DNA of 48,288 nt from JBELMB01 sp042088665 (lineage in GTDB: Bacteria > Pseudomonadota > Alphaproteobacteria > Rhodobacterales > Rhodobacteraceae): positions 1 to 48,288 of the forward strand of contig JBELMB010000019.1 in NCBI GenBank assembly GCA_042088665.1, given 5' to 3'. Positions 8,079 through 15,740 of this stretch are shown here, in pieces. The translations under genes and the position numbers were made by a program. Below the pieces are notes generated by a model. It was not told where the DNA came from. It made no database searches and worked only from the letters and a program-made list of their open reading frames with translations. Numbering within the stretch: position 1 is the first letter of the stretch; the number at the start of each line of letters is the position of its first letter.

Positions 8079-8633
8079 CACCATTTCTATTCGCGCACGG
8101 ATGCGCTTTGGCTGGTGAACAAGCTGGCGGAACTGGATTTCAGCTGGATGGAGGAACCGATGGAGGAAGCCCCGATCTCTTCGTACAAATGGCTGACCCG
8201 GAACACGGCATTGAACATTCTCGGGCCGGAAACCATGACCGGCAAACACTGGACCCGGGCGGAGTGGGTCAAGCATGATGCCTGCGATCTGGTGCGCGCC
8301 GGTGTCTGGGATTTAGGCGGCATCAATCCCGCGATGAAGATTGCCTATATGGCCGAGTGTTTCCACATGTCGACGGAGATCCGCGGCACAGGGGCGGCCA
8401 ATCTTGCGGTGGCCAATCTTGCGGTGGCCAATCTTGCGGTGACTTGTGGCATTCCCAACACCCGCTACTATGAGCGTGGGTTGCTGCATCCGTTCATCGA
8501 CTATGACACACCCAAGGAAGACCAGAACCGGATCGACGACGAGATGGACGCCGAGGGCTATGTCCATGCGCGGCCCGACACCGGTCTGGGCCAAGACCTG
8601 AACATGGATTACATTGAGGCCAACCTTGTCTGA
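8079..8633 (+). pseudogene. Mandelate racemase family, C-terminal half
   Basis: The fragment starts at HHFYSRTDALWL and continues with FSWMEEPMEE, NILGPETM, CDLVRAGVWDLGGI and the usual C-terminal tail (YYERGLLHPFIDYD, GLGQDLNMDYIEANLV). It has the second-half metal and acid/base positions of the barrel, but the N-terminal cap and the KxK strand are absent. A 15-bp unit is repeated three times at 8397-8441, adding ten residues. Its stop overlaps the start region of the intact glucarate-dehydratase-like gene, so it was the preceding gene of that operon. It could be the missing half of a paralogue of the remnant at 4437-4681, though the two are on opposite strands. Confidence 0.82.
8397..8441 (+). 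repeat. Three perfect tandem copies of a 15-bp unit
   Basis: The unit GCCAATCTTGCGGTG occurs at 8397-8411, 8412-8426 and 8427-8441 without a mismatch. It encodes ANLAV three times where intact relatives have one. In-frame slippage expansion in a gene no longer under selection explains it. Confidence 0.95.
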
Positions 8634-9873
8634 TACGCGCATCGCTGACGTCCGCGTCACACCCATCGCCTTCTATGACCCGCCGCTCTTGAACAACGCG
8701 GGCTGTCACGAATCCTTTGCGCTTCGGTCTATCATCGAGGTCGAAACCGAAGGAGGTGCCGTTGGGCTTGGCGAAAGTTACGGCACCAAACCCGTGCTGG
8801 AGGGATTGGCCGCGCTTGCGCCGAAACTGACCGGGCTGGACGTGACGGACCTCAACGGGCTCTGGTCACGCGCGCGCGGCAAGGTCTCTGGCAACATGAC
8901 GCATTATACCGGCGACGAACGGCTTTTGCCGCGTGTTGTCGGCGCGGTCGAAGTGGCGATGTGGGACGCTTTTGGCAAGGCCACCGGACGCCGCGTATGC
9001 GACCTGCTGGGTGGGCAGGTCCGCGAGACCGTGCCATTTTCCGCCTACCTGTTCTACAAGTTCGCCAACCATCTGCACGAAACCCATGCAGATGTCTGGG
9101 GCGAGGTTCTGACACCCGAACAGCTTGTCGGCGAAGCCGCGCGGTTCCGCGATCTGCATGGTTTTGACGCGATCAAGCTGAAGGCCGGCGTTCTTCCCCC
9201 CGAAGAAGAGATCGAGGGCCTCAGGGCGCTGCGCGCAGCCTTTCCCGATGCGCCGCTTCGGATCGACCCCAACGGAGGCTGGACGGTGGAGACCACGATG
9301 CGCCTGCTGCCGCAACTTGAAGGGTTGATCGAGTATCTGGAGGATCCGACCGTCGGGATCGAGGGCAACGCGACCGTTCAAGCCGCGACCGATATTCCGC
9401 TGGCCACGAATATGTACGTCGTCCACGAAAGCCATCTGCCGGCGAACATGGCGCAGGATGCCTTTCGCGTGATCCTCAGCGACCACCACTATTGGGGCGG
9501 GTTGAAGGCCAGCCGCGATCTGGCTCGTATTTGCGAGATCTGGGGGCTTGGTCTGTCCATGCACTCGAACTCTCATCTCGGGATCAGCCTTGCCGCCATG
9601 ACACATCTGGCGGCGGCGACGCCCAACCTGACCTACGATTGCGACACGCATTACCCCTGGCAAACCGACGAAGTGATCGAGGGCGGCAAGCTGACATTTG
9701 CCAAGGGGTGTCTCGCGGTGCCCGAGGGACCGGGGCTGGGTGTCACACTGGATCGCGGGGCACTGGCGCGGTTGCACCAGAATTACCTGACCTGCGGCAT
9801 CAAAGTGCGCAATGACGCCGCTGAAATGAAAAAGCACCGACCCGAATGGGAATTCGGACGGCCAAAGTTCTAG
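8626..9873 (+). CDS. gudD: Glucarate dehydratase-like enzyme (enolase superfamily)
   Basis: A product of about 415 residues with the glucarate dehydratase signature. The N-terminal cap has IAFYDPPLLNNAGCHE and GLGESYG. The lysine strand is DAIKLKAG, the metal ligands are in LRIDPNGGWTV and IEYLEDP, and the glucarate-type general acid/base stretch is LSMHSNSHLGISLAAMTHLAAA. It would dehydrate glucarate (or galactarate) to 5-keto-4-deoxyglucarate, the substrate of KdgD. I choose the TTG at 8626 (SDTRIADVRVTP) because GAGG at 8616-8619 is spaced six bases from it; the TTG at 8614 is the alternative. It overlaps the end of the chimeric frame and is followed after three bases by garD. The exact stereospecificity is inferred. 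Confidence 0.88.
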   Translation: MSDTRIADVRVTPIAFYDPPLLNNAGCHESFALRSIIEVETEGGAVGLGESYGTKPVLEGLAALAPKLTGLDVTDLNGLWSRARGKVSGNMTHYTGDERLLPRVVGAVEVAMWDAFGKATGRRVCDLLGGQVRETVPFSAYLFYKFANHLHETHADVWGEVLTPEQLVGEAARFRDLHGFDAIKLKAGVLPPEEEIEGLRALRAAFPDAPLRIDPNGGWTVETTMRLLPQLEGLIEYLEDPTVGIEGNATVQAATDIPLATNMYVVHESHLPANMAQDAFRVILSDHHYWGGLKASRDLARICEIWGLGLSMHSNSHLGISLAAMTHLAAATPNLTYDCDTHYPWQTDEVIEGGKLTFAKGCLAVPEGPGLGVTLDRGALARLHQNYLTCGIKVRNDAAEMKKHRPEWEFGRPKF

Positions 9874-9876
9874 GAT

Positions 9877-11388
9877 ATGGGACCGCCGCGCCTCATCAGC
9901 ATGAACGCCGCGGACAACGTGGCCATTGTCGCCAATGACCTTGGGCTGCCTGCGGGCACTCAGGTCCCGGGCGGGCCGCTTTTGCGCGAACGTGTTCCAG
10001 CCGGGCACAAGGTGGCTCTTTTCGACATCCCCAAGGGCGGCGAAGTCCGCCGCTACGACGTTGTCATCGCCCATGCGACCGAGGCCTTGCCCGCCGGGTC
10101 ATGGGTCAACGAACACCGCACGTCCATGCCCGGCGCGCCGGGGTTCACCGGTCTTCCGATCAGCACGCGCATGGGCTCGCCCGGGCCGTCTCTTGAGGGG
10201 CGCAGCTTTCAGGGCTATCGCAACGCCGATGGCACCGTCGGCACGCGCAACCTGCTGGGCATCACCACCACCGTGCAATGTGTGTCGGGCATTGTGGACC
10301 ATGCCGTGCGGCGCATCCGGGCCGAGATCCTGCCGCGTTATCCCAATGTCGACGGGATCTTGTCGCTGGAGCATATCTATGGCTGCGGGGTGGCCATTGA
10401 CGCCCCCGACGCCGAGATCCCGATCCGCACCCTGCGCAACATTGCCGCCAACCCGAACTTTGGCGGTGCAGTGATGACTGTCAGTCTGGGCTGCGAAAAA
10501 CTGCAACCCTCGCGCCTGTTTCCAGAACTTGATGTGCCAGATCTGGTGCGCTTTCAGGACAACAACGGGTTCGAGGCGATCACCCGCACCATCATGGAAA
10601 CGGCAGAGGCGCATCTGGACCGCCTGAACCGCCGCAGGCGCGAGGTCTGCCCGGTGTCCGACCTCGTGGTCGGTCTGCAATGCGGCGGGTCGGATGCCTT
10701 TTCCGGTGTCACCGCGAACCCGGCGCTTGGGGTTGCCAGCGACCTGTTGGTGCGGGCCGGGGGCACGGTGATGTTCTCCGAAAACACCGAAGTGCGCGAT
10801 GGCATCGACCAGTTGACCGCCCGCGCCGTCAACGCCGACGTGGCCAGGGATCTGATCCGTGAACTGAGCTGGTACGACGATTATCTCGCCCGCGGACACG
10901 TGGACCGCGCCGCCAACACGACACCCGGCAACAAGGCGGGCGGGCTGTCCAATATCGTGGAAAAGGCCATGGGATCGATCGTCAAATCCGGCTCCGCTCC
11001 GATTTCAGGCGTCGTGCCGCCCGGCGCGCGCGCCGCGACCCGTGGCTTGCTGTTCGCAGCAACCCCGGCCAGCGATTTCATCTGTGGCACGCTGCAACTG
11101 GCCGCCGGTGCCACCCTGCATGTCTTTACCACCGGACGCGGCACGCCCTACAGTCTGGAGGCTATGCCAACGATCAAGGTCTCCACAACGTCGGACCTTG
11201 CCCGGCGCTGGCATGACCTGATCGACATCGACGCAGGCCCCGTGGCCACAGGCGAGGTGACACTGGAGGAGATGGGCCAACAGATGTTTGACCACATGCT
11301 GAAGGTGGCTTCGGGCGAGGCCACCTGGGCCGAACGCCACGGCATCCACAATTCGCTGGCCCTGTTCAATCCGGCCCCTGTCACGTGA
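9877..11388 (+). CDS. garD: Galactarate dehydratase
   Basis: A 503-residue UxaA/GarD-family protein, close to the usual length. The N-terminal SAF-like part has DNVAIVANDLG and GHKVALFDIPKGGEVRRY. The catalytic core has FQGYRNADGTVGTRNLLGITTTVQC, EHIYGCGVAI, GCEKLQPSRLF, LQCGGSDAFSGVTANPALG (typical of GarD rather than altronate dehydratase) and FTTGRGTPYS. It ends HNSLALFNPAPVT like known GarD proteins. It is an iron-dependent dehydratase giving 5-keto-4-deoxyglucarate from galactarate, feeding KdgD. An internal ATG at 9901 (MNAADNV) is an equally possible start. It is in an operon with the preceding gudD-like gene and is the last plus-strand gene before a convergent operon. Confidence 0.94.
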   Translation: MGPPRLISMNAADNVAIVANDLGLPAGTQVPGGPLLRERVPAGHKVALFDIPKGGEVRRYDVVIAHATEALPAGSWVNEHRTSMPGAPGFTGLPISTRMGSPGPSLEGRSFQGYRNADGTVGTRNLLGITTTVQCVSGIVDHAVRRIRAEILPRYPNVDGILSLEHIYGCGVAIDAPDAEIPIRTLRNIAANPNFGGAVMTVSLGCEKLQPSRLFPELDVPDLVRFQDNNGFEAITRTIMETAEAHLDRLNRRRREVCPVSDLVVGLQCGGSDAFSGVTANPALGVASDLLVRAGGTVMFSENTEVRDGIDQLTARAVNADVARDLIRELSWYDDYLARGHVDRAANTTPGNKAGGLSNIVEKAMGSIVKSGSAPISGVVPPGARAATRGLLFAATPASDFICGTLQLAAGATLHVFTTGRGTPYSLEAMPTIKVSTTSDLARRWHDLIDIDAGPVATGEVTLEEMGQQMFDHMLKVASGEATWAERHGIHNSLALFNPAPVT

Positions 11389-11663
11389 CGCGCTCAGGTT
11401 GATACACTTAGCAGGCGGCGGGGTTTGACCGGGTCGGCGTGCCGGATGATGCCGCAGGCTGGTCCGTTGCGGGTTCAGCCGCGCGGCACCACTGGTTTGG
11501 GGGACGCGCATTCATCGCTTTGGTCGGTCATGCATGCGGCAATCCACACAGCCTAGACGACGAGATCGGTAGCGCCGGCAAAGAGTGCGGCGTTACCTGA
11601 CGTGCATGTCGGCCCGGTGACCCGACCGCGGTCTCACTGGAAAGGCGCCAAATGCAGCGCTGC
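11389..11663. other. Convergent intergenic gap, nothing recognised
   Basis: This gap of about 275 bases lies between the 3' ends of garD and the RraA-like gene. No frame gives a recognisable protein, and I could not find a clear terminator hairpin with a T-run. Confidence 0.5.
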
Positions 11664-12356
11664 CTAAGCCAGTCCGGCGGTCACAAGCTGCGTCGCGCCT
11701 GTCAGGTCGCCCAGGGGTTTTTCCACCGTCCTGTTCTGTCGTCTTTCGGCGACGATGCGCCCGCGGGTGGCGGCAATCTTTCCCACCTCGAGGGCCTCGT
11801 TCGGGGGCAAGGCAAAGATGCCGTCGCTGTCGGCGAGGATGGCGTCACCGTTGCCGATCGGAACGCCGCCACAACTCACCGTGACGCGCGCGCGGCCCCC
11901 CAGATTGGCCAATCGCGTCGTGACGGGGGACACGCCCCGACACCACACCGGAAACCCCATTTCCGCCAATTCGAGACTGTCGGTGCAAGGCCCGTCAATC
12001 AGCGCGCCCAGAATGCCCTGCCGCCGCGCCGCCGCGGCCACACCGTCGCCGAGACAGGCATAGCGGCGGTCCCCCAGCCGGTCGATCACGAGGATATCCC
12101 CCGGGGCCGCGAGCCCTATGGCGTGGTGCAGCATGGTCGAACATGGCCCCGGACATTGCACCGTCAGGGCGCGCCCGACCACTCTGGGCCCAAAACCCGC
12201 ATTTGGCCGGATCTCCGGGTCAAGGACGCCCCAATACAGGATATGTCCCAGCATCGTTGTCTCACATGCGCCAAGGTGCTCGATCACGCTGGCCTCAAGG
12301 CGCGGTGCCTCACCGCCAATCTGGTACTTCGGAATGTTTGGCAAAGGGGATGTCAT
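11664..12356 (-). CDS. RraA-like protein (HMG/CHA aldolase fold family)
   Basis: A 230-residue member of the RraA/dimethylmenaquinone-methyltransferase-like fold, which includes 4-hydroxy-4-methyl-2-oxoglutarate aldolases and the RNase E inhibitor RraA. Landmarks are VVGRALTVQCPG, APGDILVIDRLGD, GALIDGPCTD, FPVWCRGVSP and NGDAILADSDGIFALP. In the aldolases the catalytic motif reads DGxxRD; here the arginine is replaced by threonine (DGPCTD) while the aspartate remains, so aldolase activity is doubtful. Its start overlaps the stop of the permease-C gene by four bases, so it ends the ABC operon and probably acts on the imported compound or a derivative. The function is otherwise unknown. Confidence 0.85.
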   Translation of the reverse strand: MTSPLPNIPKYQIGGEAPRLEASVIEHLGACETTMLGHILYWGVLDPEIRPNAGFGPRVVGRALTVQCPGPCSTMLHHAIGLAAPGDILVIDRLGDRRYACLGDGVAAAARRQGILGALIDGPCTDSLELAEMGFPVWCRGVSPVTTRLANLGGRARVTVSCGGVPIGNGDAILADSDGIFALPPNEALEVGKIAATRGRIVAERRQNRTVEKPLGDLTGATQLVTAGLA

Positions 12357-13210
12357 GCTTCGCTCCTCAGAGTGGTGTCGAGACGGTCCCGCAACCAGTC
12401 ACCGATCATGCTGATGGACAAGGCCAGACAAAAGATCAGCGCGCCGGGCAACAGCGTCAGCCACCAGGCGGTCAACAGGCGGTCGCGGCCTTCGCTCATG
12501 ATCTGGCCGAGGCTGGTCAGCGGTGGCTGCACGCCAAGACCCAGAAAGGACAGCGCGGTTTCCAGAAGGACCGTCAGCGGCAGGTTCACGGTGAACTGAA
12601 CCAGCGCCACGTTCAGGATGTTGGGCAAGACATGCCGCAGGTAGATCCGCGCAGGCGAGGCCCCAAGCGCGCGGACCGCCGTCACATAGCCGTTTTCCTT
12701 GGCCGAGAGCGTCGCGCCGCGCATCAGGCGCGCGTAGACTTCCCAGCCGTTCAGGCCCACCAGCAGCAAGAACAGCGCAAAGCTGTTGTCGAACATCGCC
12801 AGCAGGAACAGTGCGACGACGATGATCGGCAGCGAGGCCTGAACATCGATGGCGGCGACGATCACGGCCTCTGTGGCGCCGCGCCGGGCGGCGGCAATGA
12901 TCCCCAGCAAGGAGCCGATGACCGCACCGATCAATGTCCCGACCACGGCCACGATCAGCGTAATCTGCGCGCCCGTCACCAGCCGCGCCAGCACGTCGCG
13001 CCCGCGCGCATCAGTGCCAAGCAGATAGTCCGGCGAACCGGGGGGCAGCAGGCGGTCGAACATCGACGTCTCGCGGAACCCGTAGGGCGTAAGCAGGCTG
13101 CCAAACAGCGCGAAAGCCACGAAAAGCAGCACAAACGCGAGGGAGACACGGACGCTCCATGGCATCGCGGCAGGCTTTCCGATCGAAGAGGGCAGGGGCA
13201 ACTGTGTCAT
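12353..13210 (-). CDS. Dpp/Opp-type ABC transporter permease C
   Basis: A 285-residue inner-membrane permease with the OppC pattern. There is an N-terminal helix (LAFVLLFVAFALFGSLL), then PPGSPDYLLGTDARGRDVLARLVTGAQITL, four to five more helices, and the EAA-type cytoplasmic loop VRALGASPARIYLRHVLPN that docks on the ATPase. The length is typical. It is encoded between permease B (one-base overlap at 13210) and the RraA-like gene (four-base overlap). With permease B, the fused ATPase and the binding protein it forms a complete importer of the peptide/nickel/oligosaccharide class. The substrate is not readable from the permease. Confidence 0.93.
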   Translation of the reverse strand: MTQLPLPSSIGKPAAMPWSVRVSLAFVLLFVAFALFGSLLTPYGFRETSMFDRLLPPGSPDYLLGTDARGRDVLARLVTGAQITLIVAVVGTLIGAVIGSLLGIIAAARRGATEAVIVAAIDVQASLPIIVVALFLLAMFDNSFALFLLLVGLNGWEVYARLMRGATLSAKENGYVTAVRALGASPARIYLRHVLPNILNVALVQFTVNLPLTVLLETALSFLGLGVQPPLTSLGQIMSEGRDRLLTAWWLTLLPGALIFCLALSISMIGDWLRDRLDTTLRSEA

Positions 13211-14118
13211 CAGGAGGACCGAATGCGCGGGTCGATCACAAGGTAGAGCAGATCGACGATCAAGTTGGCGACAACCATCGTCGCGGCCACCGCGAGAACG
13301 AGAAATTGCACCGTCGCAATGTCACGTGTCGCCACGGAGCGCACAAGAAGTTGTCCGACACCGGGCCAGGCGAACACCTGCTCGGTCACAACGGAGCCCG
13401 CAATCAGCGCGCCCAGCGACAGCCCGATCAGGGTCACCAGTGGAATGGCTGCATTCGGCACGGCGTGGCGCAAGATCCGCCGCATGAACGGCACGCCGCG
13501 GGCCTCTGCCGCGCGCATGTACGGCGCATTGATGGTCTCAAGCAGAGAGGAGCGGGCAAAGCGCGCAAAACTCCCCATCGCTGCAAGGCCCAGCGTCAAC
13601 GCGGGCATGATCACCCAACTGTCGGCGCCACCAAGGAAGACCTGAAACACCAGCGCACCGACAAGGATCAGCACAAGACCAAACAGGAAGTTGGGCATCG
13701 CAAAGGCAAAGACCGAAAACCCCATGACCAGACGGTCAATCATCGTGCCGCGCCGGACCGCGGCGGTGACACCGAGGCCGATCCCGAACACGAGGGCGAT
13801 CGACAATGCCGTAAGGCCAAGCCGCAGGGTGTAAGGAAGGCGATCCAGAAAGATATCCTCGACCGCGCGGCCCGTGTGCACGGAGTAGCCGAAATCACCC
13901 TGCAGAATGCCACCGATATAGCCTGAGTATTGCTTCCACAGCGGCTGATCGAGGCCCATGGCCTTGCGGTATTGTTCGATCACTTCTTCAGGGGCGTCGG
14001 GTGGCACGAGCGCCGCGGCCGGATCGCCTGAGAAGCGGATGAAGAGGAACACCAGGGACACCGTGATCAGCAGGGTCAAGGCCGCGCGCAGCAGCCGGGA
14101 CAGGATGTAGCCAGTCAT
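13210..14118 (-). CDS. Dpp/Opp-type ABC transporter permease B
   Basis: A 302-residue permease that starts MTGYILSRLLRAALTLLITVSLVFLFIRFSGDPAAALVP, the standard OppB N-terminus (the first helix and RxxGDPA are diagnostic). It continues with YRKAMGLDQPLWKQYSGYIGGILQGDFGYS and the EAA loop EARGVPFMRRILRHAVPNA. Six transmembrane helices can be placed. It pairs with permease C. Its start overlaps the stop of the ATPase gene (ATGA) and its stop overlaps the start of permease C, which indicates translational coupling. Confidence 0.94.
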   Translation of the reverse strand: MTGYILSRLLRAALTLLITVSLVFLFIRFSGDPAAALVPPDAPEEVIEQYRKAMGLDQPLWKQYSGYIGGILQGDFGYSVHTGRAVEDIFLDRLPYTLRLGLTALSIALVFGIGLGVTAAVRRGTMIDRLVMGFSVFAFAMPNFLFGLVLILVGALVFQVFLGGADSWVIMPALTLGLAAMGSFARFARSSLLETINAPYMRAAEARGVPFMRRILRHAVPNAAIPLVTLIGLSLGALIAGSVVTEQVFAWPGVGQLLVRSVATRDIATVQFLVLAVAATMVVANLIVDLLYLVIDPRIRSS

Positions 14119-15740
14119 GCGGCGCTCCCCCGTTGCGCGAAAAAGCTTTGCCCCGGGGCGCTTTGCAACAGGGCGCGTGTGTAGGGGTGGCTTGGGGCGT
14201 GCAGCACCTGATTGGCTGGCCCGCGTTCCACGACTTCGCCGGATTTCATCACGAGGATCTCGTCGCTGATCGCCCGCGCTACGCGCAGATCATGGGTGAT
14301 GAACAACATGGCAAAGCCAAAGGTGCGCTGCATCTGGGCAAAAAGTTCAAGGATCTGGGCCTGGATGGACACATCCAGCGCAGAGACGGCTTCGTCTGCG
14401 ATCAGGATCTCGGGCTCCATGGCCAAGGCACGGGCAATGCAGATACGCTGACGCTGGCCGCCGGAAAACTCTTGTGGATAGCGGTCAGCGGCCTGCGCGC
14501 TCAGCCCGGTCAATTCCAGCAGATCCTCGGCTTTTTGATGGGCCTCTCGCAGCGGCACACCGTGGATGATCGGGCCTTCGGCAATGGCGCTGCGAATGGT
14601 CTGCCGCGGGTTCAAGGCGGCATAGGGGTCTTGCAGGACCACCTGAACAGCCTTGCGAAAGCTCTTCAGTGAGGCGCCCCTGTCCCGGGTCACATCGCGG
14701 TCCCGGAACCGGATCGTGCCACTGTCCACATCTTCGAGCCGCAGGAGACACCGCGCGAGGGAGCTTTTGCCAGACCCGCTTTCGCCCACAACAGACACGG
14801 TGCGCCCCGGTGTGACCGAAAGGGAGACGTCGCGCACGGCGGGGATCTCGCGCCGGTCAAACAGCCCGCCAACCCGGTAGGTCAGCGAGATGTTCCGCGC
14901 CACAAGCAGCGCATCCGCGTCAGTGCCCGCGGCCTGCCGAGCCTGCGGTTGGACCGCGGCGATCAGCTTCTTGGTATAGGCCTCTTGCGGGCGGTTCAGG
15001 ACCTCGGCTGTGGCCCCTTCCTCGATCACGCGCCCTTCGCTCATGACGGCGACCCGGTCCGCGATATCGGCGACAACGCCAAAGTCATGCGTGATGAACA
15101 GGACGCTCAGGCCCCGCTCGCGTTTCAACCGACCGATCAGAGAGAGGATTTCCGCCTCCGTGGTGACGTCGAGCGCGGTTGTCGGCTCATCTGCGATCAA
15201 CAGCTTGGGCGACAACAGCAACGCCGCGGCAATCACCACGCGCTGCGCTTGCCCGCCGGACAGTTGGTGCGGATAGGCGCGTGCGATCCGGTCAGGTTCT
15301 GTCAGCGCGACAGAGGCAAGCGTGTCGCGGATCCGGGCGCGGCGCTTGGCGCGGGGCACGCCATGCACGTCGAGAATTTCGTCCAGCTGGGTGCCGATGC
15401 GTTGCACGGGATCAAGGCTGGCGGTGGCGTCCTGAAAGATCGTTGCGATCTGCGTGCTGCGGATCTTCAGGTATGTCGGGTCGCGCTGCGGTGGCAGGTC
15501 GGCGCCATCAAAGACGCGCGTCCCGGAGGTCACTTTCAAGGCCCGCGGCAACATGCCAAGGATCGATTGCCCTACAACCGATTTGCCCGACCCGCTTTCG
15601 CCCACGAGGCAGACAATCTCGCCTTTGGCGACCGTGATCGAGACATCTGTCACGGCCTCGTCCCTGTCGCCCGAAGGCGGCAGGGACACGGTGAGGCCCT
15701 CGACCGAGAGCAGCGGACCAGAGATCGTGGCGTCAGCCAT
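14115..15740 (-). CDS. Double-ATPase subunit of Dpp/Opp-type ABC importer
   Basis: A 541-residue tandem ATPase (DppD and DppF fused, GsiA-like). The first half has Walker A GESGSGKSVVGQS, signature LSGGQAQRV, Walker B LLIADEPTTALD and the switch histidine in LFITHD. The second half, after a linker near residue 265, has GESGSGKSSLAR, FSGGQRQRICIARAL, ILIADEAVSALD and MLFITHD. Both halves look catalytically complete. Each carries the peptide-importer C-terminal stretch (RPQEAYTKKLIAAV and APSHPYTRALLQSAPG). It overlaps the binding-protein gene upstream by eight bases and permease B downstream by four. Confidence 0.95.
   Translation of the reverse strand: MADATISGPLLSVEGLTVSLPPSGDRDEAVTDVSITVAKGEIVCLVGESGSGKSVVGQSILGMLPRALKVTSGTRVFDGADLPPQRDPTYLKIRSTQIATIFQDATASLDPVQRIGTQLDEILDVHGVPRAKRRARIRDTLASVALTEPDRIARAYPHQLSGGQAQRVVIAAALLLSPKLLIADEPTTALDVTTEAEILSLIGRLKRERGLSVLFITHDFGVVADIADRVAVMSEGRVIEEGATAEVLNRPQEAYTKKLIAAVQPQARQAAGTDADALLVARNISLTYRVGGLFDRREIPAVRDVSLSVTPGRTVSVVGESGSGKSSLARCLLRLEDVDSGTIRFRDRDVTRDRGASLKSFRKAVQVVLQDPYAALNPRQTIRSAIAEGPIIHGVPLREAHQKAEDLLELTGLSAQAADRYPQEFSGGQRQRICIARALAMEPEILIADEAVSALDVSIQAQILELFAQMQRTFGFAMLFITHDLRVARAISDEILVMKSGEVVERGPANQVLHAPSHPYTRALLQSAPGQSFFAQRGSAA

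Larger units (their letters stand above)
6312..8633 (+). pseudogene. Chimeric 773-codon open frame made of three broken genes
   Basis: One uninterrupted frame joins unrelated family fragments. They are about 90 residues without recognisable homology, the middle of a family-5 solute-binding protein, the N-terminus of an OppC-type permease, and the C-terminal half of an enolase-superfamily enzyme. Neither the binding protein nor the permease is complete, and no signal peptide precedes the first. Permease B and the ATPases expected between and after these genes are absent. I read it as a collapsed peptide/oligosaccharide ABC operon whose internal deletions happened to keep one frame open. The three recognisable parts are given as separate entries. 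A functional fusion is very unlikely but cannot be excluded from sequence. Confidence 0.75.

Noticed and set aside
8395..8445. Short tandem repeat considered as a CRISPR or regulatory iteron array
   Set aside because: Units are contiguous, with no spacers, in frame inside coding sequence; simple slippage explains them.
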